Of a stretch of 64,000 nucleotides of DNA, positions 18,697 to 26,805 are shown piece by piece. This stretch comes from Sphingomonas_B tabacisoli (GTDB lineage: Bacteria > Pseudomonadota > Alphaproteobacteria > Sphingomonadales > Sphingomonadaceae): contig NZ_JBHUDY010000002.1 in assembly GCF_042678385.1 (NCBI RefSeq), forward strand, positions 186,001-250,000. The letters are read 5' to 3'. A model generated the notes under the pieces. That model did not search any database and had not been told where the DNA came from. It worked only from the letters and a program-made list of their open reading frames with translations. The first letter of the stretch is position 1. Each line of letters begins with the position of its first letter. The position numbers and the translations under genes were made by a program.

Positions 18697-20340
18697 GTGA
18701 AGCTGCGTCCCCTCGCTACCATTCTTGCTGCCGCTTTCGCTGCTGCCACAGCCCAGGCGCAGACGCCGCGGCCCAAGCTGATCGTCGCGATCTCCGTCGA
18801 CCAATTTTCTGCGGACCTCTTCGCCGAATATCGCCAGCATTTCACCGGCGGGCTGAAGCGGCTGTCCGAGGGTGTCGTCTTCCCGTCCGGTTTCCAGAGC
18901 CATGCCGCGACCGAAACCTGCCCGGGTCACTCGACGATCCTGACCGGCAGCCGTCCCTACCGCACCGGCATCATCGCCAACGATTGGCTCGACCAGTCCG
19001 TCGCCCGCGCGGACAAGGTTGTCTATTGCGCCGAGGACGAGACGGTGCCGGGCAGCACCTCCTCCAACTACACCGTGTCTGCAAAGCACCTGCTCGTCCC
19101 CACGCTCGGTGAGCGCATGAAGGCCGCCAATCCCGCAACCCGCGTTGTCTCGGTCGCCGGTAAGGACCGCGCAGCCGTGATGATGGGCGGCCACAAGGTC
19201 GACCAGCTCTGGTTCTGGAACGGCAAGGATTATGTGACCATCGCCGGCCAGCCCGCGCCTGATACCGCAGTCGGTGCCTTCCGCCAGTCGCTCGCTGCAG
19301 AGCTTGCGCAGCCGCAGCCGGCGCTGCCCGTCCCGGCGATGTGCGCCTCCCGCGACCGTGCCATTCCCATCGGAGCCGGCAAGACCGTCGGCACCTGGCA
19401 TTTCGGCCGCGGTGCTGGCGAGAACACCAAGTTCCGCGCCTCGCCCGAAATCGACGATGCAAACCTGCGCCTCGCCGAAGGGCTGATCGACTCGATGCAG
19501 CTCGGCCGCGGCCCGACGCCGGACATCATCTCGATCGGCGAATCGGCGACCGACTATGTCGGCCACACCTACGGCACCGAAGGCGTCGAGATGTGCATCC
19601 AGCTTCTCGCGCTCGACAAGCGCCTCGGCGAATTCTTTGACAGGCTGGACCGCACCGGGGTCGACTATGTCGCCGTGCTGACGGCCGATCATGGGGGCCA
19701 TGATCTGCCGGAACGCAACCGCATCCACGCCGCGCCTGATGCGCAGCGGGTCGATGCGCGATTCGACATCAAGGCGATCGGCGCACAGATCGGGCGCGAG
19801 CTGAGACTGTCCGGCCCGGTGTTGATCGGCCAGGGCGGCGACGTCTATCTCGACCGCGCTTTGCCGACGCGCGCCCGTGCAAAGGTGATCGCCCGCGCCG
19901 TTGCGCTGATCCGGCAGTCGCCGCTGGTCGAGGACGTGTTCGTCGGCAGCGATCTCGCGCGTATGAAGCAAGCCACCGAAGCGCCCGAAATCTGGACGCT
20001 CGCCGAGCGCGCTCGCGCCTCCTACCTGCCCGCCCGCTCGGGCGACCTGATCGTCGCACTAAAGGAACGGGTCACTCCGATCCCAGACCCGACCAAAGGC
20101 TATGTCGCGACGCATGGCAGCTTCTGGAATTATGACCGGCGGGTGCCGATCCTGTTCTGGTGGAAAGGCGTGCAGAATTTCGAGCAGCCGCTCGGCGTCG
20201 AGACGGTCGACATCATGCCCACGCTGGCGTCGCTGATCGGCTTGCCCGTGCCGCCGAACGAGATCGACGGCCGCTGCCTGGATCTCGACGCCAGCGAAGC
20301 GAGCAACTGTTCGGTTGCCGCTTCTCCGCCCGCTCAGTAG
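18697..20340 (+). CDS. PhoK/PafA-type alkaline phosphatase
   Basis: A 547-residue periplasmic or secreted phosphomonoesterase of the alkaline phosphatase superfamily. The signal peptide VKLRPLATILAAAFAAATAQA is followed by VAISVDQFSADLF (metal Asp), the nucleophile region ATETCPGHSTILTG (T74 corresponds to the nucleophile Thr of PhoK), FDRLDRTGVDYVAVLTADHGGHD (metal ligands) and a terminal VATHGSFWN His ligand. The start is GTG at 18697, set by AAGGAG at 18684-18689 and the signal peptide. PhoK was described from a Sphingomonas strain as a highly active calcium-dependent enzyme. The gene is followed by a small lipoprotein gene 29 bp downstream. Confidence 0.9.
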   Translation: MKLRPLATILAAAFAAATAQAQTPRPKLIVAISVDQFSADLFAEYRQHFTGGLKRLSEGVVFPSGFQSHAATETCPGHSTILTGSRPYRTGIIANDWLDQSVARADKVVYCAEDETVPGSTSSNYTVSAKHLLVPTLGERMKAANPATRVVSVAGKDRAAVMMGGHKVDQLWFWNGKDYVTIAGQPAPDTAVGAFRQSLAAELAQPQPALPVPAMCASRDRAIPIGAGKTVGTWHFGRGAGENTKFRASPEIDDANLRLAEGLIDSMQLGRGPTPDIISIGESATDYVGHTYGTEGVEMCIQLLALDKRLGEFFDRLDRTGVDYVAVLTADHGGHDLPERNRIHAAPDAQRVDARFDIKAIGAQIGRELRLSGPVLIGQGGDVYLDRALPTRARAKVIARAVALIRQSPLVEDVFVGSDLARMKQATEAPEIWTLAERARASYLPARSGDLIVALKERVTPIPDPTKGYVATHGSFWNYDRRVPILFWWKGVQNFEQPLGVETVDIMPTLASLIGLPVPPNEIDGRCLDLDASEASNCSVAASPPAQ

Positions 20341-20369
20341 AGAGCCGCCGGGTCACCAAGGAGATAGGT

Positions 20370-20651
20370 ATGAAGAAGTTCACTGCCCTGGCGCTGATTT
20401 CCGCCGCCGCGCTCGGCCTTGCCGCCTGCTCGAACAAGACGCAGAGCGATGCGGGCAACACCGCCGAATCCGCCGGGAACGACATCGACAACACGGCCGC
20501 CGCCGGCACCAACAGCGTCGACAATGCGCTGGATGCGGCCGGCAACATGATGGACAACAGCGCCAACGCCGCCGGCAACGCGACCGACAATGCCGCGAAC
20601 GCCACCGGCAACGCGCTCACCAACGCGGGCAATGCCGTGAAGGGCCACTAA
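20370..20651 (+). CDS. small Asn/Ala/Gly-rich lipoprotein
   Basis: A 93-residue protein with AAGGAG-type ribosome binding site and N terminus MKKFTALALISAAALGLAAC, a lipobox with the modified Cys at 20. The mature part is low complexity: about eight imperfect repeats of A-G-N-x-x-D-N-A spacing, rich in Asn, Ala, Gly and Asp and without charged basic residues until the last Lys. Such proteins look like entericidin-like or spacer lipoproteins, but no function is known. It lies 29 bp after the phosphatase gene and may share its transcript. Confidence 0.7.
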   Translation: MKKFTALALISAAALGLAACSNKTQSDAGNTAESAGNDIDNTAAAGTNSVDNALDAAGNMMDNSANAAGNATDNAANATGNALTNAGNAVKGH

Positions 20652-20674
20652 GCCCCTTAAGAGATACTCAGATC

Positions 20675-20740
20675 CGTTCGTCGAGCGAAGTCGAGAAGCG
20701 CTAGCTCCCGGGCCGGCGTTTCTCGACTACGCTCGAAACG
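20675..20740. repeat. intergenic imperfect palindrome between convergent genes
   Basis: CGTTCGTCGAGCGAAGTCGA (20675 onward) and CGTTTCTCGACTACGCTCGA (20717 onward) form two arms of an imperfect inverted repeat of about 25 bp separated by 16 bp. It lies between the convergent lipoprotein and bamB genes and can serve as a shared bidirectional terminator. The GAGCG-AGTCGAG core resembles palindromes spread through sphingomonad genomes. Confidence 0.6.
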
Positions 20741-20753
20741 AGCGGGATTGGGA

Positions 20754-22100
20754 TTACCGCCAGGCCGTCAGACGGCCCTGCTCGTCAAGCAGGTAAAGCG
20801 TATTGTTCGCCACGACCGGCGGCAGGCTCAGCGGCTTGCCGTATTTGACGGTGGAATCGACCGCTCCCGTCATCGGCGAGATATAGGCGATCTCTCCGCG
20901 GCTATTGACCGCGATAAGCCGCCCGCCGGCCAGCACCGGGCCGACCCAGGAAATCGCGCCCTTCTTGCCCTTCTGATTGCGCCAGCGCGGAAGCTGGGTC
21001 GCCCAGCGCACCTTGCCGTTCGACCGGGCGATGCAGAGGATGCGCGCGTCGTCGGTCACCGCGAACAGCCATTCGCCGGCGATGGCGGGCGTGGCGATGC
21101 CGCCGGCGTTGATTTCCCAGATGCGCTGGCCCGTCACCAGCTCGAGCGAGACCATGCGGCCGCCCGAACCGATCGCGAAGACGCGTCCCTGGTCGATCAC
21201 CGGCTCGGCGTCGATGTCGGAAATCGTGCCGACCGACGTCGAGATGCTGGTCCGCGACAGCGCGTCTTGCCAGACGATGCGACCATTCTCGTAGCGATAG
21301 GCGTTGAGCTCGCCCGACGAGAAGCCGGCGATCACCGTGCCCTGGCCCGCCGCCGGAGCCGCCGCGCCGAACACGCCGGAAACTTCGAGCGTGCCGGACG
21401 CCGTCCATTCGACATTGCCGTCGCTCTGGCGAAGCGCGAAGACCTGATTGTCTTGGCTCATCACGTAGAGATTGCCGTTGGACAGGGTCGGCGCCCCGCG
21501 CAGAGGACCGCCCGGGCGCTTGCGCCACACGGTCGAACCGTCGGAGGTATTGAACGCCGCCACGTCGCCCAAGCCGTTGGTCGCGAACAATTTGTCGCCT
21601 TCGACGCTGACGCCGCCGCCGAACAGCGACTTGGTGTAGCGTTTGTCGCCCTTGCCTTTGCCGCCGGTAGCGTCGCCGACCGTCACTGCCCAGATCTCGC
21701 GTCCCGTCTGCGCGTCGAGCGCGTGCAGCCGCGCTGCCGTATCGACGACATAGACTCGGCCGCCCGACACCACCGGCGCCGCAGCGAGGCGCGCGCGGGT
21801 GTTGCCGCCGGCGATCTTCGTATCCCAGACGCGGCTCGGCGAGGCGGATAGCGCAAGGTTGCCCATCGAGTGCGTCGCGTTGCCGCCGGGCTGCGTCCAT
21901 TCGGTGTTCACGGCAGGCGCAGGAATCGATACCTCGACCGAAGCCAGCGCCGGATCGACCTCGGCGCCGCTCTCGGCGACCAGGATCGGAATGCGGTGCC
22001 CCAGCACCGGCGTTTTCGGCTTGGACGGCTTGAACACGCCGCAGCCGGACACCGCCAGCATCGTCGCGAGCAGCAGGGGAGTGCGCAAAGAACGGATCAT
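20754..22100 (-). CDS. bamB: outer membrane protein assembly factor BamB (PQQ-like beta-propeller lipoprotein)
   Basis: Lipoprotein of 448 residues with lipobox LAVSGC (C20) and a series of PQQ-like beta-propeller blades. Typical blade motifs are RVYVVDTAARLHALDAQTGREIW, GDKLFATNGLGDVAAFN, LYVMSQDNQVFAL and the final LYLLDEQGRLTAWR. BamB docks on BamA and helps fold outer membrane proteins. Its ATG overlaps the stop of the YfgM-like gene by 4 bp, the classical yfgM-bamB arrangement; the usual next gene, der, is not here. Confidence 0.93.
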   Translation of the reverse strand: MIRSLRTPLLLATMLAVSGCGVFKPSKPKTPVLGHRIPILVAESGAEVDPALASVEVSIPAPAVNTEWTQPGGNATHSMGNLALSASPSRVWDTKIAGGNTRARLAAAPVVSGGRVYVVDTAARLHALDAQTGREIWAVTVGDATGGKGKGDKRYTKSLFGGGVSVEGDKLFATNGLGDVAAFNTSDGSTVWRKRPGGPLRGAPTLSNGNLYVMSQDNQVFALRQSDGNVEWTASGTLEVSGVFGAAAPAAGQGTVIAGFSSGELNAYRYENGRIVWQDALSRTSISTSVGTISDIDAEPVIDQGRVFAIGSGGRMVSLELVTGQRIWEINAGGIATPAIAGEWLFAVTDDARILCIARSNGKVRWATQLPRWRNQKGKKGAISWVGPVLAGGRLIAVNSRGEIAYISPMTGAVDSTVKYGKPLSLPPVVANNTLYLLDEQGRLTAWR

Positions 22101-22798
22101 CGGGTCAAACTCGGCTGGGCGGCGGGATTGATGTCGACGCCCAGTACGCTCGCCATCTGAGCGGCGCGTGAACGGATCGAGGGTGGAACATTCGCATCGG
22201 CAGCGAGCGCCGCGAACGTTGCGCCCGCGTCGCTCGGCTTGCCGGCCTTGAGTTGCGCAACTGCGACGAGCTCGCCGGCGCTGCCGAACCAGGGGCTGCC
22301 TTTCTGCGCGAGCGGCTGCATGCGGGCGATCACCTGGTCGGGCGGCAGCGTGTCGAACTCGATCGTCGTCTGGCGGATCAGCGCCAGATCGCGGAACGGC
22401 TGCCCCGCGCTGTCATCCTTGGCGACCGCGGCGAAGTCGGCGACCGCGGTCTTCGCGTCGCCACGCTGCGCGGCAATGGCGCCGGACGCCAGTCTGGCCG
22501 CCGCACGATAGCCGGCGCGGGACGAAGTGCCGAGCTCGCGCAAAGCCGGAAGCGCCGGGTCAATGGACCCGCGCGAAAGCTGGTCGATCGCGGCCGAAAG
22601 CTTCTGCCCTTCCTCGCCGGCCTGCTTGCCCTGATAATCGCGCCACCACAGAAACGCGGCGAGGGCGATCAGCCCGACGGCGATCGCTGCGAGGAGAGCA
22701 CGGCCCCAGCGTTTCCAGAGGTTCGCAAGTTCGTCGCGCCGCAGCTCCTCATCGACTTCGCGCATGAAGGCTTCATTCGTCTCGGGCGATACGGCCAA
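22097..22798 (-). CDS. YfgM-like tetratricopeptide inner-membrane protein
   Basis: A 233-residue protein with a short cytoplasmic N terminus (REVDEELRRDELANLWKRWG), one membrane helix (about 35-55) and a periplasmic TPR region. YfgM-type proteins associate with the SecYEG translocon and periplasmic chaperones. The start was set at TTG 22798, which follows AGGAG with 7-base spacing and matches the usual N terminus in relatives (SPETNEAFMREVDEEL); the longer frame to 22828 lacks a ribosome binding site. It forms an operon with bamB through an ATGA overlap. Confidence 0.85.
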   Translation of the reverse strand: MAVSPETNEAFMREVDEELRRDELANLWKRWGRALLAAIAVGLIALAAFLWWRDYQGKQAGEEGQKLSAAIDQLSRGSIDPALPALRELGTSSRAGYRAAARLASGAIAAQRGDAKTAVADFAAVAKDDSAGQPFRDLALIRQTTIEFDTLPPDQVIARMQPLAQKGSPWFGSAGELVAVAQLKAGKPSDAGATFAALAADANVPPSIRSRAAQMASVLGVDINPAAQPSLTR

Positions 22799-22861
22799 AC
22801 CAAATCTCCTGGGGGTCAATGGGCGCAATCCTTAGCCGCGCCCTTTCCATAACGGAAGCGG

Positions 22862-23719
22862 CTACTTGGGCGCGTAGATCTGCTCTTCGCCCGGGAAAGC
22901 GCGGGCACGCACGTCGCGCGCATATTCGGTCGCCGCCTCGTCGATCACCGCGGCCATGTCGGCGTAGCGCTTCACAAAGCGCGGCGTGCGCTCGAACAGG
23001 CCCAGCATGTCCTCGGCGACCAGCACTTGCCCGTCGCACGCGACCGATGCGCCAATGCCGATCGTCGGGCAAGCGATCGCTTCCGTCACCGCCTTGCCGA
23101 TCGGCTCGACAACACCCTCGACGACGACCGCGAACGCGCCGGCGTCGGCCACCGCGCGCGCATCGGCCATCACCTTGTCCGCCGTCGCATCGTCGCGACC
23201 CTGCACCCGGTGGCCGCCAAGCACGTTCACTGCCTGCGGCGTCAGCCCGACATGCCCCATCACCGGAATGCCGCGGCGCGAAAGGAACGCGACCGTCTCG
23301 GCCATCGCCTCGCCGCCTTCCAGCTTGATGCCGGCGGCGCCGGTTTCCTTCATCACCCGCGACGCGCTCCGAAAGGCATGTTCGGGCGACGTCTCGTAGC
23401 TGCCGAACGGCATGTCGACGATCACCAGCGCATGATAGCTGCCGCGCACCACGGCAGCGCCATGCGCGCACATCATGTCGAGGCTGACGGGGAGCGTCGA
23501 GGGCAGGCCATAGATCACCTGGCCCAGGCTGTCGCCGACCAGCAGGATGTCGCAATGCGGATCGAGCAACTGCGCCATCCGCACGGTATAGGCCGTCAGC
23601 ATCACCAGCGGCTGGCCGCCCTTGCGCGCCCGCACCGCCGGCACGGTCAGCCGCTTCATCGGCGCGGGCGTCGGATTGGCGCGGCTGGTCGAGGTGTCGA
23701 GCGTGTAGGTCGTGGACAT
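22862..23719 (-). CDS. panB: 3-methyl-2-oxobutanoate hydroxymethyltransferase (PanB)
   Basis: First enzyme of pantothenate synthesis: transfers a hydroxymethyl group from 5,10-methylene-THF to alpha-ketoisovalerate, giving ketopantoate. The 285 residues contain the PanB motifs MLTAYTVRMAQLLD, ILLVGDSLGQVIYG (magnesium-binding Asp), DMPFGSYE, GIKLEGGE, HVGLTPQAVNVLGG and VVEGVVEP (catalytic Glu). An N-terminal extension of about 20 residues rich in Thr and Pro precedes the conserved core; start at ATG 23719. panC is not adjacent. The Nudix gene lies 29 bp upstream on the same strand. Confidence 0.95.
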   Translation of the reverse strand: MSTTYTLDTSTSRANPTPAPMKRLTVPAVRARKGGQPLVMLTAYTVRMAQLLDPHCDILLVGDSLGQVIYGLPSTLPVSLDMMCAHGAAVVRGSYHALVIVDMPFGSYETSPEHAFRSASRVMKETGAAGIKLEGGEAMAETVAFLSRRGIPVMGHVGLTPQAVNVLGGHRVQGRDDATADKVMADARAVADAGAFAVVVEGVVEPIGKAVTEAIACPTIGIGASVACDGQVLVAEDMLGLFERTPRFVKRYADMAAVIDEAATEYARDVRARAFPGEEQIYAPK

Positions 23720-23748
23720 GGCCGACTTCTGCTCCGTCCGGCGCGTTT

Positions 23749-24219
23749 TCACCAGCCCCGAAGCCGCAGCGCCTCGGTCAGCCGGTCGAGCAAGGGCGCC
23801 TGGCTGGGGAGGATCCGTTCGGCGGCGGCAGGCAGGGTGAGCCAGCGCGCTTCCTCCACTTCCGGGAAGCTCTCCTTGCGGCCGCTGCGTGGCGGCCATT
23901 CCATCTCGAAGGAGATGCTGGTCAGCGTCTGGCAATCGAAATCGCTCTCCAGCGCGAAAGCCTCGACCAGCTTGCCGCCGGTCTGACGGATGCGGCCGAG
24001 CGGAAACGGCTCTCCCTCGGGGCGGAAGCCCAACTCCTCCTCGACCTCGCGGAAGGCCGCCTGCAACGGCTCCTCGCCTTCCTCGATCGCGCCCTTCGGG
24101 ATTTGCCACGCGCCGATGTCGCGCTTGCGCCAATAGGGGCCGCCCGGACGGACCAACAACACTTCCAGAGTCGACGCCGAACGCCGGAACAGCAAAAGCC
24201 CGGCGCTCAGACCTCTCAT
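23749..24219 (-). CDS. Nudix hydrolase
   Basis: A 156-residue protein with a complete Nudix box at residues 43-65 (GAIEEGEEPLQAAFREVEEE, then LGF), fitting Gx5Ex7REUxEExGU. Nudix enzymes hydrolyse nucleoside diphosphates linked to another group; the WRKRDIGAWQIPKG start and the FEMEWPPRSGR segment resemble the group of DUF/NUDIX proteins related to diadenosine-polyphosphate hydrolases, but the substrate cannot be stated. It is 7 bp downstream of cpoB on the same strand and 29 bp upstream of panB, so the three may form one transcript. Confidence 0.88.
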   Translation of the reverse strand: MRGLSAGLLLFRRSASTLEVLLVRPGGPYWRKRDIGAWQIPKGAIEEGEEPLQAAFREVEEELGFRPEGEPFPLGRIRQTGGKLVEAFALESDFDCQTLTSISFEMEWPPRSGRKESFPEVEEARWLTLPAAAERILPSQAPLLDRLTEALRLRGW

Positions 24220-24226
24220 GCGTCGA

Positions 24227-25066
24227 TCAGGCGCATTTTGCGCGCTTGCGGCCTGCCGCGACCTGCGCCTTCAGGCTTGCGGCGGCGGTTGCGCCGTAAT
24301 CGTCGGTGAACTGCGCATAGACCTTGCAGGCGTCGGCGGGTTTCTTGAGCTCCGTCAGCGCCTGGCCCAGCCAGTAAAGGCTCTCGGCCGCGCGCTCGCC
24401 TTGCGGCCATTTCTTGTAGCTGTCGTAGAGCGCCACCGCCGCCAGTGCGGGCTTGCCTTCGTCGAGATAAGCGCGGCCGAGCAGGTTCTGGGCGTAGGAC
24501 GCACGGCGGTGGTTGGGATATTGATCCGCCACCCGCTTCAGCTCGGTCTCCGCTTCCGGATACATCTTGGCCTGCCACAGACGAAACCCATAGAGATAGC
24601 CGTCCTCGGCCGCATCGCCGGTCTGGGGACGCTCGATACCGGTCGGAGCCGAGGCGGCTGTCGCCGCGGCATCCTGCGAAGGCGCAGCGGCTGCAGGCGC
24701 GGGTGCCGGAGCCGCGGCCCGGGCCTGGGCGTCGGCGACGAGCTGCTTCACCTGATCCTCGAGTTGGGCAATCCGATGGTCGTTCTGCTCGGCCTGCGCG
24801 GTGATGCCGCGGACCTGCGCCTCGATAGCATCCACGCGCGCGGTCAGGTCGGCGATCGGAGAGGTCGTCGGCGCAGGCGGCGGCGTGGGCGTCGGCGCGA
24901 CGATTTCCGGCTCCAGCGGCTGGCCGTTCGGGAAGACCTTGCGCTGCACCGCGCGCAGCTCCTTCTCGATCTTGCCGACCCGCGCATTCAGGTCGGGCGC
25001 GGTCTGCGCGGCCAGCGGCGCTGTTGCTGCGCCCAGGAGGAACAGGAAGGTTAATCGTTTCAGCAT
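24227..25066 (-). CDS. cpoB: Tol-Pal cell-division coordinator CpoB (YbgF)
   Basis: Periplasmic protein of 279 residues that links outer-membrane constriction by Tol-Pal with peptidoglycan synthesis. It has signal peptide MLKRLTFLFLLGAATAPLAA, an N-terminal coiled coil (about 25-110, with heptads such as LTARVDAIEAQVRGITAQ) for trimerisation, a Pro/Ala linker, and a C-terminal TPR domain (from about 155: AEDGYLYGFRLWQAKMYPEA, YWLGQALTELKKPADA). The frame is open upstream to 25213, but ATG 25066 with the signal peptide is the right start. The tol-pal genes and tilS, its common neighbours, are absent. Confidence 0.9.
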   Translation of the reverse strand: MLKRLTFLFLLGAATAPLAAQTAPDLNARVGKIEKELRAVQRKVFPNGQPLEPEIVAPTPTPPPAPTTSPIADLTARVDAIEAQVRGITAQAEQNDHRIAQLEDQVKQLVADAQARAAAPAPAPAAAAPSQDAAATAASAPTGIERPQTGDAAEDGYLYGFRLWQAKMYPEAETELKRVADQYPNHRRASYAQNLLGRAYLDEGKPALAAVALYDSYKKWPQGERAAESLYWLGQALTELKKPADACKVYAQFTDDYGATAAASLKAQVAAGRKRAKCA

Positions 25067-25133
25067 CGATACAGCCCCATAAGCAGCACCGGACGTTCGT
25101 TGCAAAGCCCGGCTGTCCCTATCCTGAAGCGGG

Positions 25134-26795
25134 ATGGTTGCGAAAGCCAATAGGCTTAACAGGGTTTTAGCCATTGGCCGGTATCCAGCCGGGGTGCACA
25201 GAAACGAAAGCAAGCTGAGCCGGTTAGCGGCGCTGCGGGACGTGTTCAGCTCGAAAGGGCTGTCGGACGAGCTGCTGCGCGCCCAGATCGATTATGCCAC
25301 GCGCACCTATCCGGTGACCTTCGCGATGAGCCTGCTCGTCTCGACGGGGACGCTGCTCGCGACGCTCGGTTCGCCCGATCAGGCCGAGATTATCGGGGCG
25401 TGGGTGTTTCACACCTTCACATGCTTCGTGATGCTCTGGCGCTGGTGGCGCGATCGGGCGACCGGTTGGCAAGTGGCCAATCCGGCCGCGCGCGTTCGCC
25501 AGATCTCCGCGGAGGCCGCTTTCGTCGCGCTCGGCTGGTATGTCTTCCTCTCCAGCGCCGGCTTGTATGCCGACACGCAGACGCAGGTGCTGGTTGTGGC
25601 GGTGATGGCCGGCGTGATGGCCGTCGGCTCCGCCCGCTATGCCTCGATTCCCGCGGCCAGCGCCAGCTTTCTCGGGACCGTCACGATCGTCTGCGGCGCC
25701 TATTCGACAGCAAGTGCGATCGAATGGCCAGTTTACGCGTTTCTTGCCGTGTTCGTGCTGATGCTGGGACGGACCAGCATCGCGCAGCACAAGATGATTG
25801 TCGCCCAGTACAACAGCGGCGCCGAGATCGAGCGCGCGCGCGCCGAAGTCGCGATCCTCGCCGCCCGCGAAGCAGAGACGGCCGCCGCACGTGAGGCCGC
25901 GGCATCCCGCGAAGCCGCGCAGACGCGCGAGTTGCAGGATGCCGAGCGCCGTCGTGCGATCACGGAGATTGCGCGGTCGTTCGAAACCCGTCTGCTATCG
26001 GGCATCGAGGCCGTCGCCAGCGATGCCGAGCAGGCCAGTGCATTGGCGCGCAACCTCGCCCAATCCGCCGTCGCAAGCCACCAGCGCTTCGTCGCCTTGG
26101 CCGAAAAGGTCGACCGGTCCGAGGCCGATCTGGCCGGCCTGACGATGCTCGCCGCCGACCTTCGCGAAGCGCTCGCCGCGGTCCAAACCCGGGTCGACGA
26201 CCAGGCCAAAGCCAATGCGCGCGCCTATGACCTGACCGGCCGAGCCGAAGAACAGTTCCGCGCGCTCGTGCACAATGCGCAGGGCATCGGGGCGATCTCG
26301 ACAGCCATCGAAGACATTGCCCGCCGCACCAACCTCCTGGCGCTCAATGCCACGATCGAGGCAGCGCGCGCCGGAGAGGCGGGGCGCGGATTCGCCGTGG
26401 TCGCTTCCGAAGTGAAGTCGCTCGCCAGCCAGACCGGCCGCGCGACCGGCGACGTCCGGCAAAGGGCGGACGATATTACATTCGCCTCCGGTCACACCGA
26501 GGCCGCGATCGCCGAGATGCAGTCCTGCCTCGCCGTGTTCGACGATCTGGCGCAAACCTTGGGCGAGGCCCTTCGGGGGCAAGGAGCGATTGTCGGCGAG
26601 CTGGAGGAGCACGCTTCCATCGCGGCCTCCTTTGCGGCTGATGTGCATGGCCGCGTCGCCGAGGCCAAGCAGGCCGCCGTGCTTTCGTCCGATCTGACGG
26701 AGAAGGTCGAGGGCCGCTCCGCCGAACTGGTCGCGCGCACCCAATCGATCCTCGCGGAGACGCGCGCCTTCCTCCGCGATCTGCGCGCGGCTTAA
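25134..26795 (+). CDS. methyl-accepting chemotaxis-type protein without a periplasmic sensor
   Basis: A 553-residue protein. The first half (about 60-210) has four to six hydrophobic helices (SLLVSTGTLLATLG, VFHTFTCFVMLW, AAFVALGWYVFLSS, VLVVAVMAGVMAVG, FLGTVTIVCGAYSTA, YAFLAVFVLML) instead of the usual periplasmic ligand domain. A coiled coil (about 225-285) leads to an MCP signalling domain with the hairpin tip IEDIARRTNLLALNATIEAA and GEAGRGFAVVASEVKSLA. It would bind CheW/CheA at the inner membrane and may sense membrane state. No che or flagellar genes are nearby. ATG 25134 is taken; a GTG about 20 codons later is an alternative. Confidence 0.85.
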   Translation: MVAKANRLNRVLAIGRYPAGVHRNESKLSRLAALRDVFSSKGLSDELLRAQIDYATRTYPVTFAMSLLVSTGTLLATLGSPDQAEIIGAWVFHTFTCFVMLWRWWRDRATGWQVANPAARVRQISAEAAFVALGWYVFLSSAGLYADTQTQVLVVAVMAGVMAVGSARYASIPAASASFLGTVTIVCGAYSTASAIEWPVYAFLAVFVLMLGRTSIAQHKMIVAQYNSGAEIERARAEVAILAAREAETAAAREAAASREAAQTRELQDAERRRAITEIARSFETRLLSGIEAVASDAEQASALARNLAQSAVASHQRFVALAEKVDRSEADLAGLTMLAADLREALAAVQTRVDDQAKANARAYDLTGRAEEQFRALVHNAQGIGAISTAIEDIARRTNLLALNATIEAARAGEAGRGFAVVASEVKSLASQTGRATGDVRQRADDITFASGHTEAAIAEMQSCLAVFDDLAQTLGEALRGQGAIVGELEEHASIAASFAADVHGRVAEAKQAAVLSSDLTEKVEGRSAELVARTQSILAETRAFLRDLRAA

Positions 26796-26805
26796 GGTCC
26801 GTACC

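Noticed and set aside
18649..19971. N-terminal extension of the dsbD-like frame to 1118 codons
   Set aside because: The extra part is antisense to the phosphatase gene and lacks protein-like features; a signal peptide and ATG at 18648 give the normal length.
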